Part shown: positions 1-10,699 of the stretch, piece after piece
Numbering within the stretch: the stretch's first letter is position 1
Layout: every line of letters starts with the position of its first letter
Origin: Phymatolithon calcareum
Lineage: Eukaryota > Rhodophyta > Florideophyceae > Hapalidiales
Assembly (NCBI GenBank): GCA_977006965.1
Contig: OZ345352.1
Span: forward strand, 2,170,001-2,234,000
DNA length: 64,000 nt
Direction of reading: 5' to 3'
Program-made: the position numbers and the translations under genes
The notes under the pieces: model-generated
Told to the model about the DNA's origin: nothing
Database searches by the model: none
What the model saw: the letters and a program-made list of their open reading frames with translations, nothing else

Positions 1-1828
1 TGGCACTGCCGAGGGCCTGACTTTGCACGTAAGAACCCAAACACTTGTGAAATGCTTCCCCAAATCCCTCAGTCACTTACGCCGCGGCTCAGTATCGTAA
101 TTTCTTTTTTGAAAATTTACCCTCCGAATTACAGCTAGTTAGAGTAGTCGTGATACACTACTGTAGTTGGCCACAACTAGTACAAAGTATATTGCTGAAT
201 TGTTAGCCATTTGCATAATTCTCGTGGCTCGCATTCTAGATCTACGTCTTCCCAGTTCATACACACTTGTAATAATTACTGTAACACTGATCTCATAACC
301 GGACATCGTTTACAATGCATTGTTAGGCATTTTCAACGAAGTTCGTGAGTGCCTGTGCAAGCAATGACCGGTGATTTCATTCCAAGTTTGTGCTCATCAA
401 CTACATAAAAATTGCATGCTCCTTGCTTTAGCCCTGTGCCGTTTCTAGCAAATCGCCTTAATCGAAAGCTACAGCTGTATAGCTGCACATGGTACACCGT
501 GCAAACGCATCATGTCCTTCCAGATTGAGGTCTTACGAGCTTCCAAAATAAACGATATGCATATAATGCTTACGTGTGACTTGTGTACCCACATGTTCGA
601 AAGAGTCGTTGACTATAGCTTTATGTTCGTCGGGTCCCCTTGATTCTATTTTCTGACAGCAGAATATGCTTTCCAGTCGGATCTACTAAAAATATACTGC
701 ACAGCTGAATGGGTTCCAGTGGAGCTCGCGGCCGCGTGTCGGCCCCTCAACGTAGAAGCCGAAATAAACTGATTTCTCTATGGGAACCTAGTGATTGAAA
801 CCACGCTGAAATCGAGCTTGACTTCATAGCACAGGACAAATCAAGTCCGTTCTACCGTGCGGCAAGAATGCAGAACATTGTTTCTTTACTGTATTTTGCA
901 ATTGGTTTTCGGAGTCCGAAACGAAGAGAAATTCTATTCCACTTCATTCGAAAATTGTCATGTTTTGAATTTCCTGCCCGTCATCAAGTTATTAATGCGA
1001 AGAGATAGCCCCAGATGAGAAGCGATCTAGAGTACGCTAGTACGGTGCAGTACCGTCCATAACTTGACCCTATAGTCTTTGTCACAACTGGGGCAAATCA
1101 GATGGTAATGTTTGAGAGTAAGACGCGACTTGAATATACAGCCATGGAATAACGTACGTTAACAAGCACAACTGGCGGATGTTAAAGCAAGCTTCCGTAA
1201 CCAACTGTGCATGAAGACATGCGAGAATGCCGCTCTCTCGTATTGTAGGTTTGCAAAATAGGCTAACTGTCGAGGTGAAGTTTACATACTCAGCAACTAC
1301 TTACAGCAATAGTTTTCTCACAAGATCCTTATGACAGCGTTAAATTTAGTACTTCAGTTTTTCCTTCCAACCGAAAGGGAGGACAGCGGAACATTATCTC
1401 TGAATATGCACATAAAAACAAGGACTAACTTCTCTTTTCCGCTGTAGAGTAGTATGGAGTCTAATGCATTCCGTTCTTAACATCTCTTCCACCCTGCTTC
1501 ACTTAGTGAGATATCCAAGCAGACTCAGATGGCTCTCTTTGTCGTGATCGCCAGGATATCTTCCGCGGGGTATCGGCATAGAATATTCCTGTTGTATTCA
1601 TTTCATTTCGCGTTAGCATTCCCCAGATGTCTCAAGTCCTCCATTTCGTTTTACTCACATCGCCGGCATCATTACGAATTTCATCAACACAACCGCCCGT
1701 GGCGTCAACAAGACACTGTTGCCGGCGAAAATTTTGCTTCAGGTTGATCACCAGATTGGGCTCCCCAATTTGTCTTTCTCATCTGGACAACTACATTATC
1801 CGCATGTTGTGTCACTGTGGTCTTGAGG
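1..1828 (+). repeat. R1 block, copy a (non-coding segmental repeat)
   Basis: No convincing gene is visible. The block is homologous in the same orientation to 36173-37835 over its whole length, and in part to 13248-14165 and 24112-24767. Shared landmarks are the 'ctacagctgtatagctgcac' box, the 'gatctactaaaaatatactgcacagctgaatg' area and the 'ccatggaat' area. Indels between copies break every reading frame, so I read it as non-coding duplicated DNA. It begins before the window. About 50 bases near 1437-1485 match, in inverse orientation, the coding end of the LINE fragment at 51085-51130. Confidence 0.75.
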
Positions 1829-2530
1829 AAGTGAAACCGTTTTCTAATGTAGCGTAATTTGGTCACTCATGGGTTTCTTAATTCAAATTTCTCTACTAAC
1901 AAGTGCACTTGTGAGTCGTTTGCACTCATCTTCCACATCAGGACCCACCTGCGCTCATGATAAAATGCGATGGAGCACAACCAGCTCAATTACCGCTGTG
2001 GTACCACAGTACTCATCCAGTATCGATTTTCTCCACAATGGCGATCTATTAAAAATCAGTCTTAGGAATCTCAGACGTGTCGTCTTGTCCCTTAAGCAGA
2101 TGATCCCTGGTAGTTGGTCGATTCAAATGGAATCGTCAGTGATCTTCGATTTTCTTCCTGTGCCCATACTTCGATTATTTCTCTTCTTCGGCTCTTAGTC
2201 GATACTGCTCTCTGTTCCGCTTTTTGGAAAGCTTTTCTCAAGTCGTAGAATTCCTAGAGACACTCCACGTCCTTTATTGCTTCTTTTTTTTAGTAGTATT
2301 TATTAAACGCTCTCAGTAACACTCTTTAGACCTTTATTGCTTCTACTATGTCCTCCTCTCTACCAGAATATTCTTCTTTCTCTTCGAGGTGCTTCTTATG
2401 TGGTAGCAGGCGCAGGGAGAACCTTTCCACTTGACGTCTTCTTCTCATCTCTGGAGGTTCTAGTCCACACAGGACTCGAATTTGGCCGCGTCGGTGCTCT
2501 GCATACTTTCCGAAGACATTCTTGTAAAAT
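1828..2530 (-). pseudogene. LINE-X fragment 1 (C-terminal end of retrotransposon ORF)
   Basis: Minus-strand translation gives pieces of the C-terminal region of a LINE polyprotein, including FGKYAEHRRG and a coiled EEKEEYSGREED-type stretch. The same block is better preserved at 23455-24027. The reading frame is broken by frameshifts. Unit 3 (about 37830) lacks this segment at the equivalent place, so it is an insertion specific to unit 1 and not part of the ancestral duplication unit. It is 5' truncated. No intact function is expected. Confidence 0.7.
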
Positions 2531-3658
2531 AATACCATTGCTAATCGTTATCCCAATTCAGGCGGACCTCTTGCTTCTCGGTGTGCGCTAGCACCTATGC
2601 AGCGTAGGAAATGAATAGACTTCATGGCTCATGCCCTTATCACAAAATTCGCTCGCGACCGTACAAAGAATATTACTCTCTGTAAGGTCACGATTATGGG
2701 CCAGACCAACGCCAGATTCAATCTTTGGTGACATATCTGGACGAGACATGAAAGCCGCAGTCAAATTCGCCAGCGATACGATAGAATGGAAGACACTACT
2801 AGCCCCATTAGGGGAAAAGGCAAAATGAATGAATGAATGATCAAGAGCCACTTTTTTGATGCACTCCACTCTATCATATCATGCTGAAACATATTTCAGT
2901 CAACAGTATTTACTGTTTTGCAAAATGATTCGCCGTTCTGATAGCCATTAGAGAAATCATATGAAAAATATATTATTTTCAATATGTCAACGAACTTTTC
3001 ATCCATAGGGCATGTCCCCTTACACTATACATCCCTCAAGATTCGAAGGGCTATTCGAAATGGACTGCTAATTTCAAAATTCGTCTCGACCTCATCCGTT
3101 CCTCCGGGTGTGGAGGATGTAATTTAAATTTCCAATCGCGACCAAGGATCCCAATATTACGACAGACGCCCGGTCATATTCTGCTGCAGATTCAAGTCGT
3201 AATGCATCTGTTTGGGAACACATTGTTTCCAATATCGAGCATATATCAGATAGAAGCAGTGCATTACCTTTGTATCCTTACACTTTCTAACAACTCCGAA
3301 GATGTAAACACGGAAGTATTTCTGAGATGAAGAACAGGTCCTATGCTATTCTGAAGCGAAAAACACAAGAATGACGAGATTTAGTTTCACGTCGGCAAGA
3401 GTTAAGACGGAAGCTAACACTTATGACTCATTCCCGCTGTGTTACGCATTTCCATATGCCCTCTCGCGGGATCGCTGCCATAACACTAATTCCTGCTCCG
3501 AAAACGTGACGCATCATCTACAATGCTTAAAATGTTGAATGACTCCATGCTCATTTAACAGCGCAATGAAGAGCCCGAGGTTTGAATTAACGCGGCAAAA
3601 ATGTTCATTTAACGATGTACGTCACAGATTCAATGTTTATGAAGCTACTACGCACGCA
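2531..3658 (+). other. Spacer and long upstream region of proline-rich gene A
   Basis: No gene is seen. The stretch 2840-3658 is conserved in order and orientation upstream of the related genes at 26250 (24768-25558) and 51924 (51273-51720), and more weakly upstream of 33046 (31430-32867). It probably holds the promoter and whatever regulation these genes share. A run of GAAT repeats at 2825-2840 marks the point where, in unit 3, a DNA transposon inserted. Confidence 0.6.
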
Positions 3659-3664
3659 TATAAA
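3659..3664 (+). promoter_or_regulatory. TATA box of proline-rich gene A
   Basis: TATAAA sits 200 bp before the ATG of gene A inside the conserved context GCATATAAACACC. The same box is found 194 bp (B), 178 bp (D) and 203 bp (E) before the paralogues, and 691 bp before C, where 491 bp of that distance is an inserted LTR plus one target-site duplication. Confidence 0.6.
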
Positions 3665-3858
3665 CACCCCATGTCATCTTCTCCCCACAGGAGATTGATC
3701 AGCTCAAAAACCAAGCTCATAGTCCGTCTCATCACCCGGTCCAACTTTTTTTGCATCCCCAGCCGCCAAAGCACTAGCCCATTCAAATAAGCACTCTTCA
3801 GTCATCCGTAACACTCTTCCGCTGACGTCTTAGCTTCCGGCGTCTTTGATATTCAACT

Positions 3859-3981
3859 ATGCCTTGTCAAAACCCGCCGCTGTGCTGCCCGCCGAAGACT
3901 CCATACAACCCGCCGTTGAATGGAGGAGAAGTTCCGCCGATGTACCCGTCGCTTCCTGGAAGCCTGGCGCATGAGCAATGA
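3859..3981 (+). CDS. Small proline-rich protein A (40 aa), TPYNPPL family
   Basis: Function unknown; I do not recognise the family. The 40-residue product starts MPCQNPP, carries PPKTPYNPPLNGGEVPPM at residues 11-28 and ends PSLPGSLAHEQ. It has no signal peptide, membrane span or globular core, so an intrinsically disordered peptide is expected. The ATG follows the conserved context 'tttgatattcaa(c)' shared with the paralogues. Compared with copies C and E there is no frameshift or stop. Against E the core at residues 11-28 carries only synonymous changes, whereas residues 8-10, 29 and 39-40 vary, which argues for selection on a real peptide. A TATA box lies 200 bp upstream. It pairs with gene B 1.7 kb downstream, an arrangement repeated as C and D in unit 2. 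A non-coding transcript remains possible. Confidence 0.6.
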   Translation: MPCQNPPLCCPPKTPYNPPLNGGEVPPMYPSLPGSLAHEQ

Positions 3982-5528
3982 ACAGGCTAAGTCTGTGAAA
4001 TGTATCTCCATTGGTTTAAGTTCAACGAATTCTCTGCGACGAACAAACTCGTTGCTCTAATATCCGATTTGATTTCAGTTTGAGTTCTATATGAAGCTCT
4101 ATTAAAAATTGGTGCAGATGTGCGTTGGACTGTACTTACTTAAATGAACTGAGCAAAAAAATGTTTTCCTTATCCCTTGTGTTGTGCAGCGCTGGCGCTC
4201 TGATTAGAATGGTCATGAATAGAGATAATAAAATGGTTCTACGTACCAACGCACCAGCAGAAGTCTCGCAGCTCGACTTTTCTGCAACGTGGGCTAGCGT
4301 GAAGTGGTAATGAGCTCGATGTTTTCACAGCATGGCTCTAACTTTCTACCATACGAATGACGAATTGACCGCATCTGCTGCACTGAAGAGAGATACGGTG
4401 AGTCGCAACGACTTCCGGATCCTTATAACTTTACACTCGTAATACCCCACAACAATTGTGCATGCTCATCTACAATCGTACATTGCACGAGGTTTCGACT
4501 TCTGGGCCACAAGACTGTGCATGTTCTCTCTCGTCAACACAGGAACTAGATTAAAAAATAGTCCCATACTTCGGAAATCTAGTTTGATTTCGAGCCGACA
4601 TACGGGCATTAGGGAGCAGAGAAACATTGTTGTGGTATATAAGAGAAGAGGTACTTTGTTGCAAGTAGTGCCTGAGGAATCCTTGCCTGTATATTTGTAA
4701 GCCTGTGGGGCTTTTAAAAATAAACTTACCAAAAAATATGATTGTAGTCTTGTTCACTGTACATTCCCTATGCATTGTGCATGTTTAGCAACGGTCGAGT
4801 GTTTACATATTTTAAGTGAACAGTCGATCCTTGCTGCACTCGGAAATGTTTCCCAACTGGAGCGTAGAAATCATTCTCACGACCGCACGCAACTCTAGAA
4901 ATAGCCTCACCGCCGACTTATGTTGTTATAACTGATTCGTCCACACGGCGCACCAGGCTGTTGCGATCGTAGTAACAATGCATGAATGTTCTCGTAAGGC
5001 ATGTGTCTCGGTGTCGATATTTTCGATGTTGTCTAGCATTTACACAAGCGTCGCACGATAATGCCGCACGGCATGGAAACATACTCAATTTTATCATTCT
5101 GAAGACACATTTGCAATTAAATCTCCACCATCTTCGTCCCTACCCAGCTGGGCCTCCCCGGCCCAAGCAACAGATTCCCGTCTTTTGCTGTACTCACTAT
5201 TAGCTCATCAGTGTCGCACGTCCATCAACGACATAACATCCGGCACCCGTTCACTAATCAACCATACCTTGCCGAAACATTGTACTGCCGTCACAGCCCG
5301 TCTCGTAGATGTGGCCCAGCTTTTCGCATTGATCGTTTCCACGGTGCTCAATCCATCTCCAGCGAAGAGGCGAATCCTCTTCCATGCTTAAAACGTTCCA
5401 AAACATTGCATGATTAAATACTGATTTGATCCCACAGCGATGAGCACGATGTTCGTCAGTGAGCGGACAACAATGTTGCGGAGTGACATATGTGAAAGAT
5501 TTGCTGTTTTGGAAGCCACTGTATCATG
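3982..5528 (+). repeat. Downstream tail of A-type unit, with embedded retrotransposon 3' end
   Basis: No gene is seen. The stretch is homologous to 26373-26470 plus 29277-31090 in unit 2 and to 52047-53760 in unit 3. An old retrotransposon 3' end is embedded near 4460-4722, ending with the sequence CTGTGGGGCTTTTAAAAATA. It is present at the same place in all three units and therefore predates the duplication. At about 5332 unit 1 jumps straight to sequence found at about 32672 in unit 2, so roughly 1.6 kb upstream of gene B has been lost here (or gained in units 2 and 3). Confidence 0.65.
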
Positions 5529-5536
5529 TATATAAG
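5529..5536 (+). promoter_or_regulatory. TATA box of proline-rich gene B
   Basis: TATATAAG lies 194 bp upstream of the ATG of gene B, in the context CATGTATATAAGCACC. The same box precedes gene D. Confidence 0.6.
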
Positions 5537-5722
5537 CACCATCTTCTCCCCAAAAGAGTTTGCTCAGCCCAGAAACCAAGATCGTAGTCCGTCTCATCAC
5601 CCGCCTTAACCTTCTTGCACCCCTAGCCGCCAAAGCACTAGCCCATTCAAATAAGCTCTCTTCGGTTATCCGTTACCCGCTTCCGCTGAAGTCTTAGCGT
5701 CCGTAGTCTTTGATATTCAACA

Positions 5723-5911
5723 ATGCAGCGCCGTAACCCGCCTATTTCTTCATCGTCGAAACCGCCGAAGGATTTGGAATTGCCCAAGACTGTAGCAGAA
5801 GCGCGGCGCAGAGGTCGTGCTGGTCGGTCGGCGTCGCGCGGCCTGCCGAAGACTCCGTACAATCCGCCGCTGAAAGGAGGAGACGTCCCGCCGATGAAAC
5901 ATTCTCGATAA
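5723..5911 (+). CDS. Small proline-rich protein B (62 aa), TPYNPPL family
   Basis: Unknown function. The product starts MQRRNPP, then a Ser/Pro/Lys linker, then LPKTVAEARRRGRAG (residues 20-34), then LPKTPYNPPLKGGDVPP (about 41-57), ending MKHSR. The LPxxVxxAxRR module also occurs in the longer family member at 57070, and the TPYNPPL core is shared with A, C and E. It is strongly basic and likely disordered, with no signal peptide or membrane span. It is almost identical to D: five base differences, of which three are synonymous and two cause V-to-I and H-to-Q. The DNA just after the stop is homologous to the C-terminal codons of A (GCCTGGCG-CATCAGCAC area), so the B/D subtype ends earlier than the A/C/E subtype through a local change. 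Confidence 0.6.
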   Translation: MQRRNPPISSSSKPPKDLELPKTVAEARRRGRAGRSASRGLPKTPYNPPLKGGDVPPMKHSR

Positions 5912-6720
5912 GGATGCCTGGCGGATCAGCACCGAACAGGATGAATCTAAGAAATGTATCTCTATTGATTTAACTGTAATGAATTCTCTGCGACTACTAA
6001 GTTTGTTGCTCAAGCTAGCGCTTTGATTTTCGATTGATTCATATATGTACTGCTCGTAAATTAGGGGCACAGCTGTACGTACGACTGTTGCTCCATCACT
6101 AAACTGAGACAACAATTGTTTTCCTTATCCCTCGTGTTATGGCATGTTCATTACCGATTGTAGTGGGCATTTTTTTCTAAGCAACTATTAAGTTTGTTAT
6201 TCATAGGCCCCCAGTAAATCTCCTAAGACTGTACCGGACACCAAACAGAGTAATTTTGTAGATCACCACGGGAGCACAGTCCATAGCTTTCCGAGAACAC
6301 AAGCGGTTGTGGTGATCGACCTAGAGCGCGAGGCTACGCGGTGTAGAGGCAGGAAAGCTCCTTGAGCTGAAAATGAGAGTAGTCGTCGGCTTGTACCGGA
6401 AAGAAGCCGCAACGCCCAAGGAGTACACTCCACAACCTTACGGGAACACAGGCACACACGGTGATCAAGTGCATATACGACGCTACGCCGTGTGGGGTTG
6501 GGTCAGTCTCGACGACAGCAGCGCACGCGTCGTAGGGACTCGCGATAAAGAACAGCAACACGAAATGAATGAGAACAGAACGTAAGAGTAGGCGAGGACA
6601 GTGGAACCAGGGGAGAAATTGTATGCTTTTATTTCAGAAGCCCTCAACACCGTCACATGCAAACACCAGAGCAGCTTCAAATTGCGCTTGAACCCTTCCG
6701 GGGAAGACTGCAAGGTATGG
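5912..6720 (+). repeat. Tail of B-type unit
   Basis: No gene is seen. It is homologous to 33235-34395 in unit 2, including the blocks at 6263-6600 (matching 33870-34190) and 6600-6715 (matching 34290-34395). Possible translations on either strand do not survive comparison of the two copies. This marks the right end of the duplicated unit. Confidence 0.6.
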
Positions 6721-7011
6721 CCGCCATCATCACACCATCATCTCCTCTTTCATCTCGATTTCTAGCACTACATATTTGTCCATCGCTTCTTTCACTTCCT
6801 CTTCTGCTCTGTCATCCATCTGTGACTACCTTAGGTGGCAGCCTTGCGGGAACTCGAGTGGTCGCGCAGTTTGGACACGATCGCGAGCATTCCCCTGGGT
6901 GAGGACGGATAAGTTCGGAGAGATAATCGCCGACGTCGCAGTCATCTAGATGCTGATGTATGGCGACGTCGTTCTTCATACTGAGATCTTGACTGGTCGC
7001 AGAACTTAGCA

Positions 7012-7244
7012 AGAACGCGTGAGAAGGGAAAAGGGAAAAATTGCACGTGATTTGCTGCATGATGGCTTGTACGGTGAAGTGGTTGCGGAAAAGCAGGGTT
7101 GGGACGCTGTCTTCTTCCGGCGGCGACCCTGGCTTGGCCGTCGACCTTGAAAGGAACGCACGAATAGGGAAAACGGGAACCTGAGCGCGATTGTCTCCAT
7201 GCTGGCTTGCACGACATAGCGGTTGCGGTCAAGAAGGGTGGGAA
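7012..7244 (+). repeat. Tandem duplication, about 140-bp spacing
   Basis: 7012-7105 and 7152-7244 are diverged direct repeats. Shared pieces are 'gaacgc', 'agggaaaa', 'atg(a/c)tggcttg(t/c)acg' and 'ggttgcgg'. No coding potential is clear on either strand, and the flanking 6721-7478 otherwise holds nothing I recognise. Confidence 0.5.
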
Positions 7245-7478
7245 GAACTCGAACTCCGTGTGGTCGAAGGGACGTGCAGGCAAAGTTAAGCGTGCGGTGA
7301 TCTGAGCAGTCGAGCCGAAATCTGAAGAAGTACCCACATTCCTTTACTCAGAGGAAGGAACTAACTACCTTATGTACAACCTTCGCGAAAGACGGCTATG
7401 CAACGCATAGACACACGAGAGACACGTGCCCATATGGCCCCAACAGATCACATTCTACGAGCAGCATAACTATCGCGA

Positions 7479-7639
7479 AGAGCAATCAAAACAAACGAAA
7501 ACATGCTAGAGTCTCAGATATAATGCCAGTCATAAGAGTAGAGCCGCCTTAGCGAGGGCTGCACCTGAGGAAGCCCTGACCGTATATTCGTATGACTGCG
7601 GGGCTTTAAAAAAATTGCAATAAAAATTGCAATAAAAAA
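7479..7639 (+). mobile_element. 5'-truncated LINE 3' end with 13-bp target-site duplication
   Basis: The insertion of 161 bp is bounded by the 13-bp duplication ATAACTATCGCGA at 7466-7478 and 7640-7652. It ends with a GGGGCTTTAAAA box followed by A-rich TTGCAATAAAA repeats. Upstream of the box is the CACCTGAGGAAGCCCTGACC block seen in other 3' ends in this window. The structure fits target-primed reverse transcription of an RNA copied from its 3' end. It is too short to encode anything. Confidence 0.8.
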
Positions 7640-7652
7640 ATAACTATCGCGA

Positions 7653-8064
7653 TCCAAGTTGTGCGGCGTAAAGTCGCGAGAGGAAAAAGAAGAAGACGAG
7701 GACATTTTTATTATAGTGTTACCAATGCATCTGCTGACGGTTGGGGCAACACTTCTCGCGAGACACTAGGACTCAATCGGAACGCAAAAGCTCCATTTCA
7801 CTAAAAGTGACATAGCCAGCAAAACTCCGAAACCTACCTCTGGTCTCGCAGAAGAGATCGCGAGAGGAAAAAGCGACCGCGTTGGGACAGCGACATAACA
7901 GTGGACGCGATAATGTACTGTATGTTGCACTTACCTCAAGTGGTGGTTTGCGATTTCTCCGTTCTGTTCAAACCTGTTCGATATTTGGAGCACATCGCTG
8001 AAGATTGGTCTCGGAGTTCGTTTTACGCACTGAAGTTGCATTTGACAGAGACTATCGGTATTTG
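7653..8064. other. No recognisable feature
   Basis: I see no gene, repeat boundary or RNA in this stretch. Confidence 0.4.
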
Positions 8065-9280
8065 ATGATTTTATTTTGAGAGCTCCCGAAGCCTCACCTT
8101 GGAGTAACGGGGCAGTTCTTGCGATAATCTCTACTCTAAAGTCGTCTGGCTACTCAAAACGTTCTTGATTCGTAATTCTCTCCCAACAAGAGCTCCTGTG
8201 AGTCTCTTGCACTCAAATTCAATTTCTGTACTCATCTTGAACGACGCTAGAGTACGCTGTAAGGCGACCAGTTCGATCACCGCGGTAATCCCACAGTAAG
8301 CACCCAACACTGATTTCCTCCAAATGGGTGATCGGTTGAATGTCAAGCTTAGGCACCTTAAACGTGTTGTTCTTTCTCCTTTGTAAAGGATCCCAGGTAG
8401 CTTGCCTTCAATAGGTATCTTCATTGATCTGCCTTCTTCTTCTTTTTCCCATACCTTAATTGTTTCCTCTCTCCTCCTCTTCTTCGTTACAGATCCCTCC
8501 TGGGCTTTCTGAAGGGCTTGTCGCAGGTCTTCATACATCTTTAGATATTCAATATCCTTCATTGCTTCCTTTACGTCCACATCTCTTCCAAAGTATCTTC
8601 AAGGCACTTTTTGTGTCTTACCAGGCTTAATGCAAACCTTTCTGCTTGATGACGTCTCCTCATCTTTGGTGGTCCCAGGCGGCACAAAACTCTCATTCAG
8701 TCCCGGCGGTGTTCGGCATACTTTCCGAAAATATTCTTGTAGAACAAGCGCTCTGCAGACTCGATTGCCGAGAGCAATCGATTTGTCATTGGAGTAACGT
8801 GCAACGCATACGCTCATTTCGGGATAATTATCGACTTAAAGAGTCTGATGCATGTCTCCGGTTTGAATCCTCGAACATTCACTCCAGGCTCCCGAACCTT
8901 ATGTATGCGTCCTGCAACAATTCGAACTCTTGCTATGGCCGTGTCATCCGTAACACCCTTTCTATTCATGTTTACCCCAAGATACGAGAGTCTCCAGGCT
9001 TGATGCAGTTCTCGTCCTGCCAAGTAAAAAGTGTGCTTCTGAAGCCCTTTGTACTTAAGAACTCGCTTTTTCCTGGTCTTGTGTTCCATTTCATGCCATT
9101 TTCGCTTGCCCAACTGGTCGCTATATCAAGAAGTTTCTGCATTGTCTGTGAGGCTTATGTGCTCAAGCCAATTCCATCGAACTTTCTGACGCGCGTTAGA
9201 TGGTCGAGTGAGGGCTCTTAGCCCCCTACTGCTACTGTTTGCACTTTAATCTTGGTTAGAAATTTTCATACTGTTCGACT
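8065..9280 (-). pseudogene. LINE-X fragment 2: reverse transcriptase C-terminal half and downstream domain
   Basis: Minus-strand translation shows the end of a non-LTR reverse transcriptase (SYLGVNMNRKGV, the YLGV motif following the palm) at about 8990-9030. It is followed by thumb-like sequence, then a FGKYAEHRR-type segment near 8720, and the C-terminal domain (TTRLRCLSLTFNR...VIELVALQRTL...RLTGALVGRELRIK) down to about 8131. The 3' end, read on minus, is GGGAGCTCTCAAAATAAA near 8070. The catalytic FADD box is not seen, and stops and frameshifts are present, so this is a dead, 5'-truncated copy. The open frame on the opposite strand here is a shadow. Confidence 0.75.
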
Positions 9281-9959
9281 CTGCTTCTTTATATAAAGAA
9301 ACAGATAGTTATTTGGAATGAGCTTGAATAGAGAGACGGAGAAACATCCCCGCAATGGAACTGTAGTTTACTCGGAAGAGGACTTTTCTCAATGCGTATT
9401 GGCGGAAAGAGATGACGAGGGCTGTGTTGTCTCAGCATGGTGATATTTAATTGTTTGCTTAAATGCTGCCAGCGTCTCACCGAGGAGTAAGAGTGCTCGC
9501 TTTTGGAACAGTTTTCTATTGTCCCGTAGACTGTTCATTCGTAATTACATGGATTTATTGAAAAGTTACCATGTGTCTCATCTGGAGGAAAGTCGGCACC
9601 TTTCTAGGCGTATTCTATTAGCATTGAAAATTCAGCTTCCTTAATCGGAATTAGATAGAATCACGTCAATGGTTCTAGCCAAGTCAATCTCTTCTGCCGA
9701 GGTCCACAGAGGGACACAGCCCAAAAACACACAGTTGTAGATATCCCTCGTGCCGCCACACCGAGCGGCCACAGGTAACTGTCATCTGGACGCGCGCGCG
9801 TAGCCCAGCAATCCGAGACCTTAACCCCGCTGGTTTTTCTCCCCCCTTCCATTTACTACCCCGGCGCTGCCAAGAGCAGTCTAATATATCAATGGTCATT
9901 ACGGCTCGAATCATATATTCTAAAAATCAATTAAATCTACAACAATAACATTCCTGTCT
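9281..9959. other. Gap with two short retroelement relics
   Basis: There is no gene. 9412-9540 matches the minus-strand LINE-X 3' end at 34420-34570. 9543-9655 is a short dispersed repeat (core ACCATGTGTC-CATCTGGAGG) that recurs in inverse at 16280-16405 and in the forward sense near 58318-58395 and 58576-58612. The remainder, 9660-9959, shows nothing I can name. Confidence 0.5.
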
Positions 9960-10690
9960 TCTTCCCGACCGATCATTGGTTCCATTCGATTTCAACACGC
10001 ATAAGCCCCTCTCTTGGGACTCAGTCGTATGATGACTTTATGTCAAGCACGGCTTTTTTGTTCCTTCCTCGTCTCACAGCTGCTATTTAACGGAGGAGAC
10101 CCTTTCGGTTCTTTTCTTGGGATGGAAGTCCATTTGGGATTTGCTGAATCTATATTCCTTCGGGATCAGTTTGTCCAGTGCTGATTCAAATATTTTGCGA
10201 GCGTGGGATAATAGAGAAATCGGTCTGTAGCTTTTCGGTCAGCTTGGGTCTCCTTTCTTAAATATTGGAACCACCAGTGCCTTATTCCAATCGTCAGGCC
10301 AGCAGCCGAGCTGGTCGGCCTTTGTGATCGTGGCTAGCAGGAAACTGTAGCTGTCCTCAGGGGTGAGTAGCAATGCTTCGGAGAAGATGCCATACGGTCC
10401 AGCTACATTTTGCCTCGGGGCACGTTTTAGGCCTCTCCTGAGCTCTCGTTTTAGTGCTCGTGTGCAGGGGCCGAGCCATTTTGATTGCTGGGGATTGGTC
10501 TCTATGAAGCAATCTCGCAATCGAATTGCTCCCAGAATATTTTTGCAATTCCAACTGCAATCCCACCTCTCAACAGGGAGCAATCCCTGCTGCAGTTCAA
10601 CGATTCACAATCAATCCCAACTTCGATTCGATAAATCCGCTACCTTTTCTGAGGCGTACCATGCTATTGTGCTCCAGAAAGAGGAGATCC
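9960..10690 (-). pseudogene. LINE-B, inverted 5' part: reverse transcriptase N-terminal half
   Basis: On the minus strand the palm entry of a non-LTR reverse transcriptase is readable: a GPYGIFSEALL segment, WPDDWNKALVVPIFKKGDPS (ending at 10239), then after one in-frame TGA, PKSYRPISLLSHARKIFESAL and a Q-M-D-F step near 10110. These are the classical 'GPDGI...PIFKKGD...YRPISLL...Q-GF' blocks. The C-terminal half of the same type of protein lies immediately to the right but on the plus strand. That is the signature of a 5' inversion made during insertion. One stop and divergent residues make it a pseudogene. Confidence 0.8.
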
Positions 10691-10699
10691 GGAAATAGA

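Noticed and set aside
1529-2198. Short plus-strand frames of 70-110 codons
   Set aside because: Two fall in the R1 repeat and are broken in its other copies; the third is antisense to the LINE-X fragment.
6942-7337. 131-codon frame on the minus strand
   Set aside because: Low-complexity basic composition, spans a diverged tandem duplication, no family signature and no counterpart in the related units.
8646-9221. Open frame of 191 codons on the plus strand
   Set aside because: It lies antisense to a LINE-X reverse transcriptase remnant whose minus-strand motifs (YLGV, coiled C-terminal blocks) are recognisable in four other copies. It is a shadow frame.
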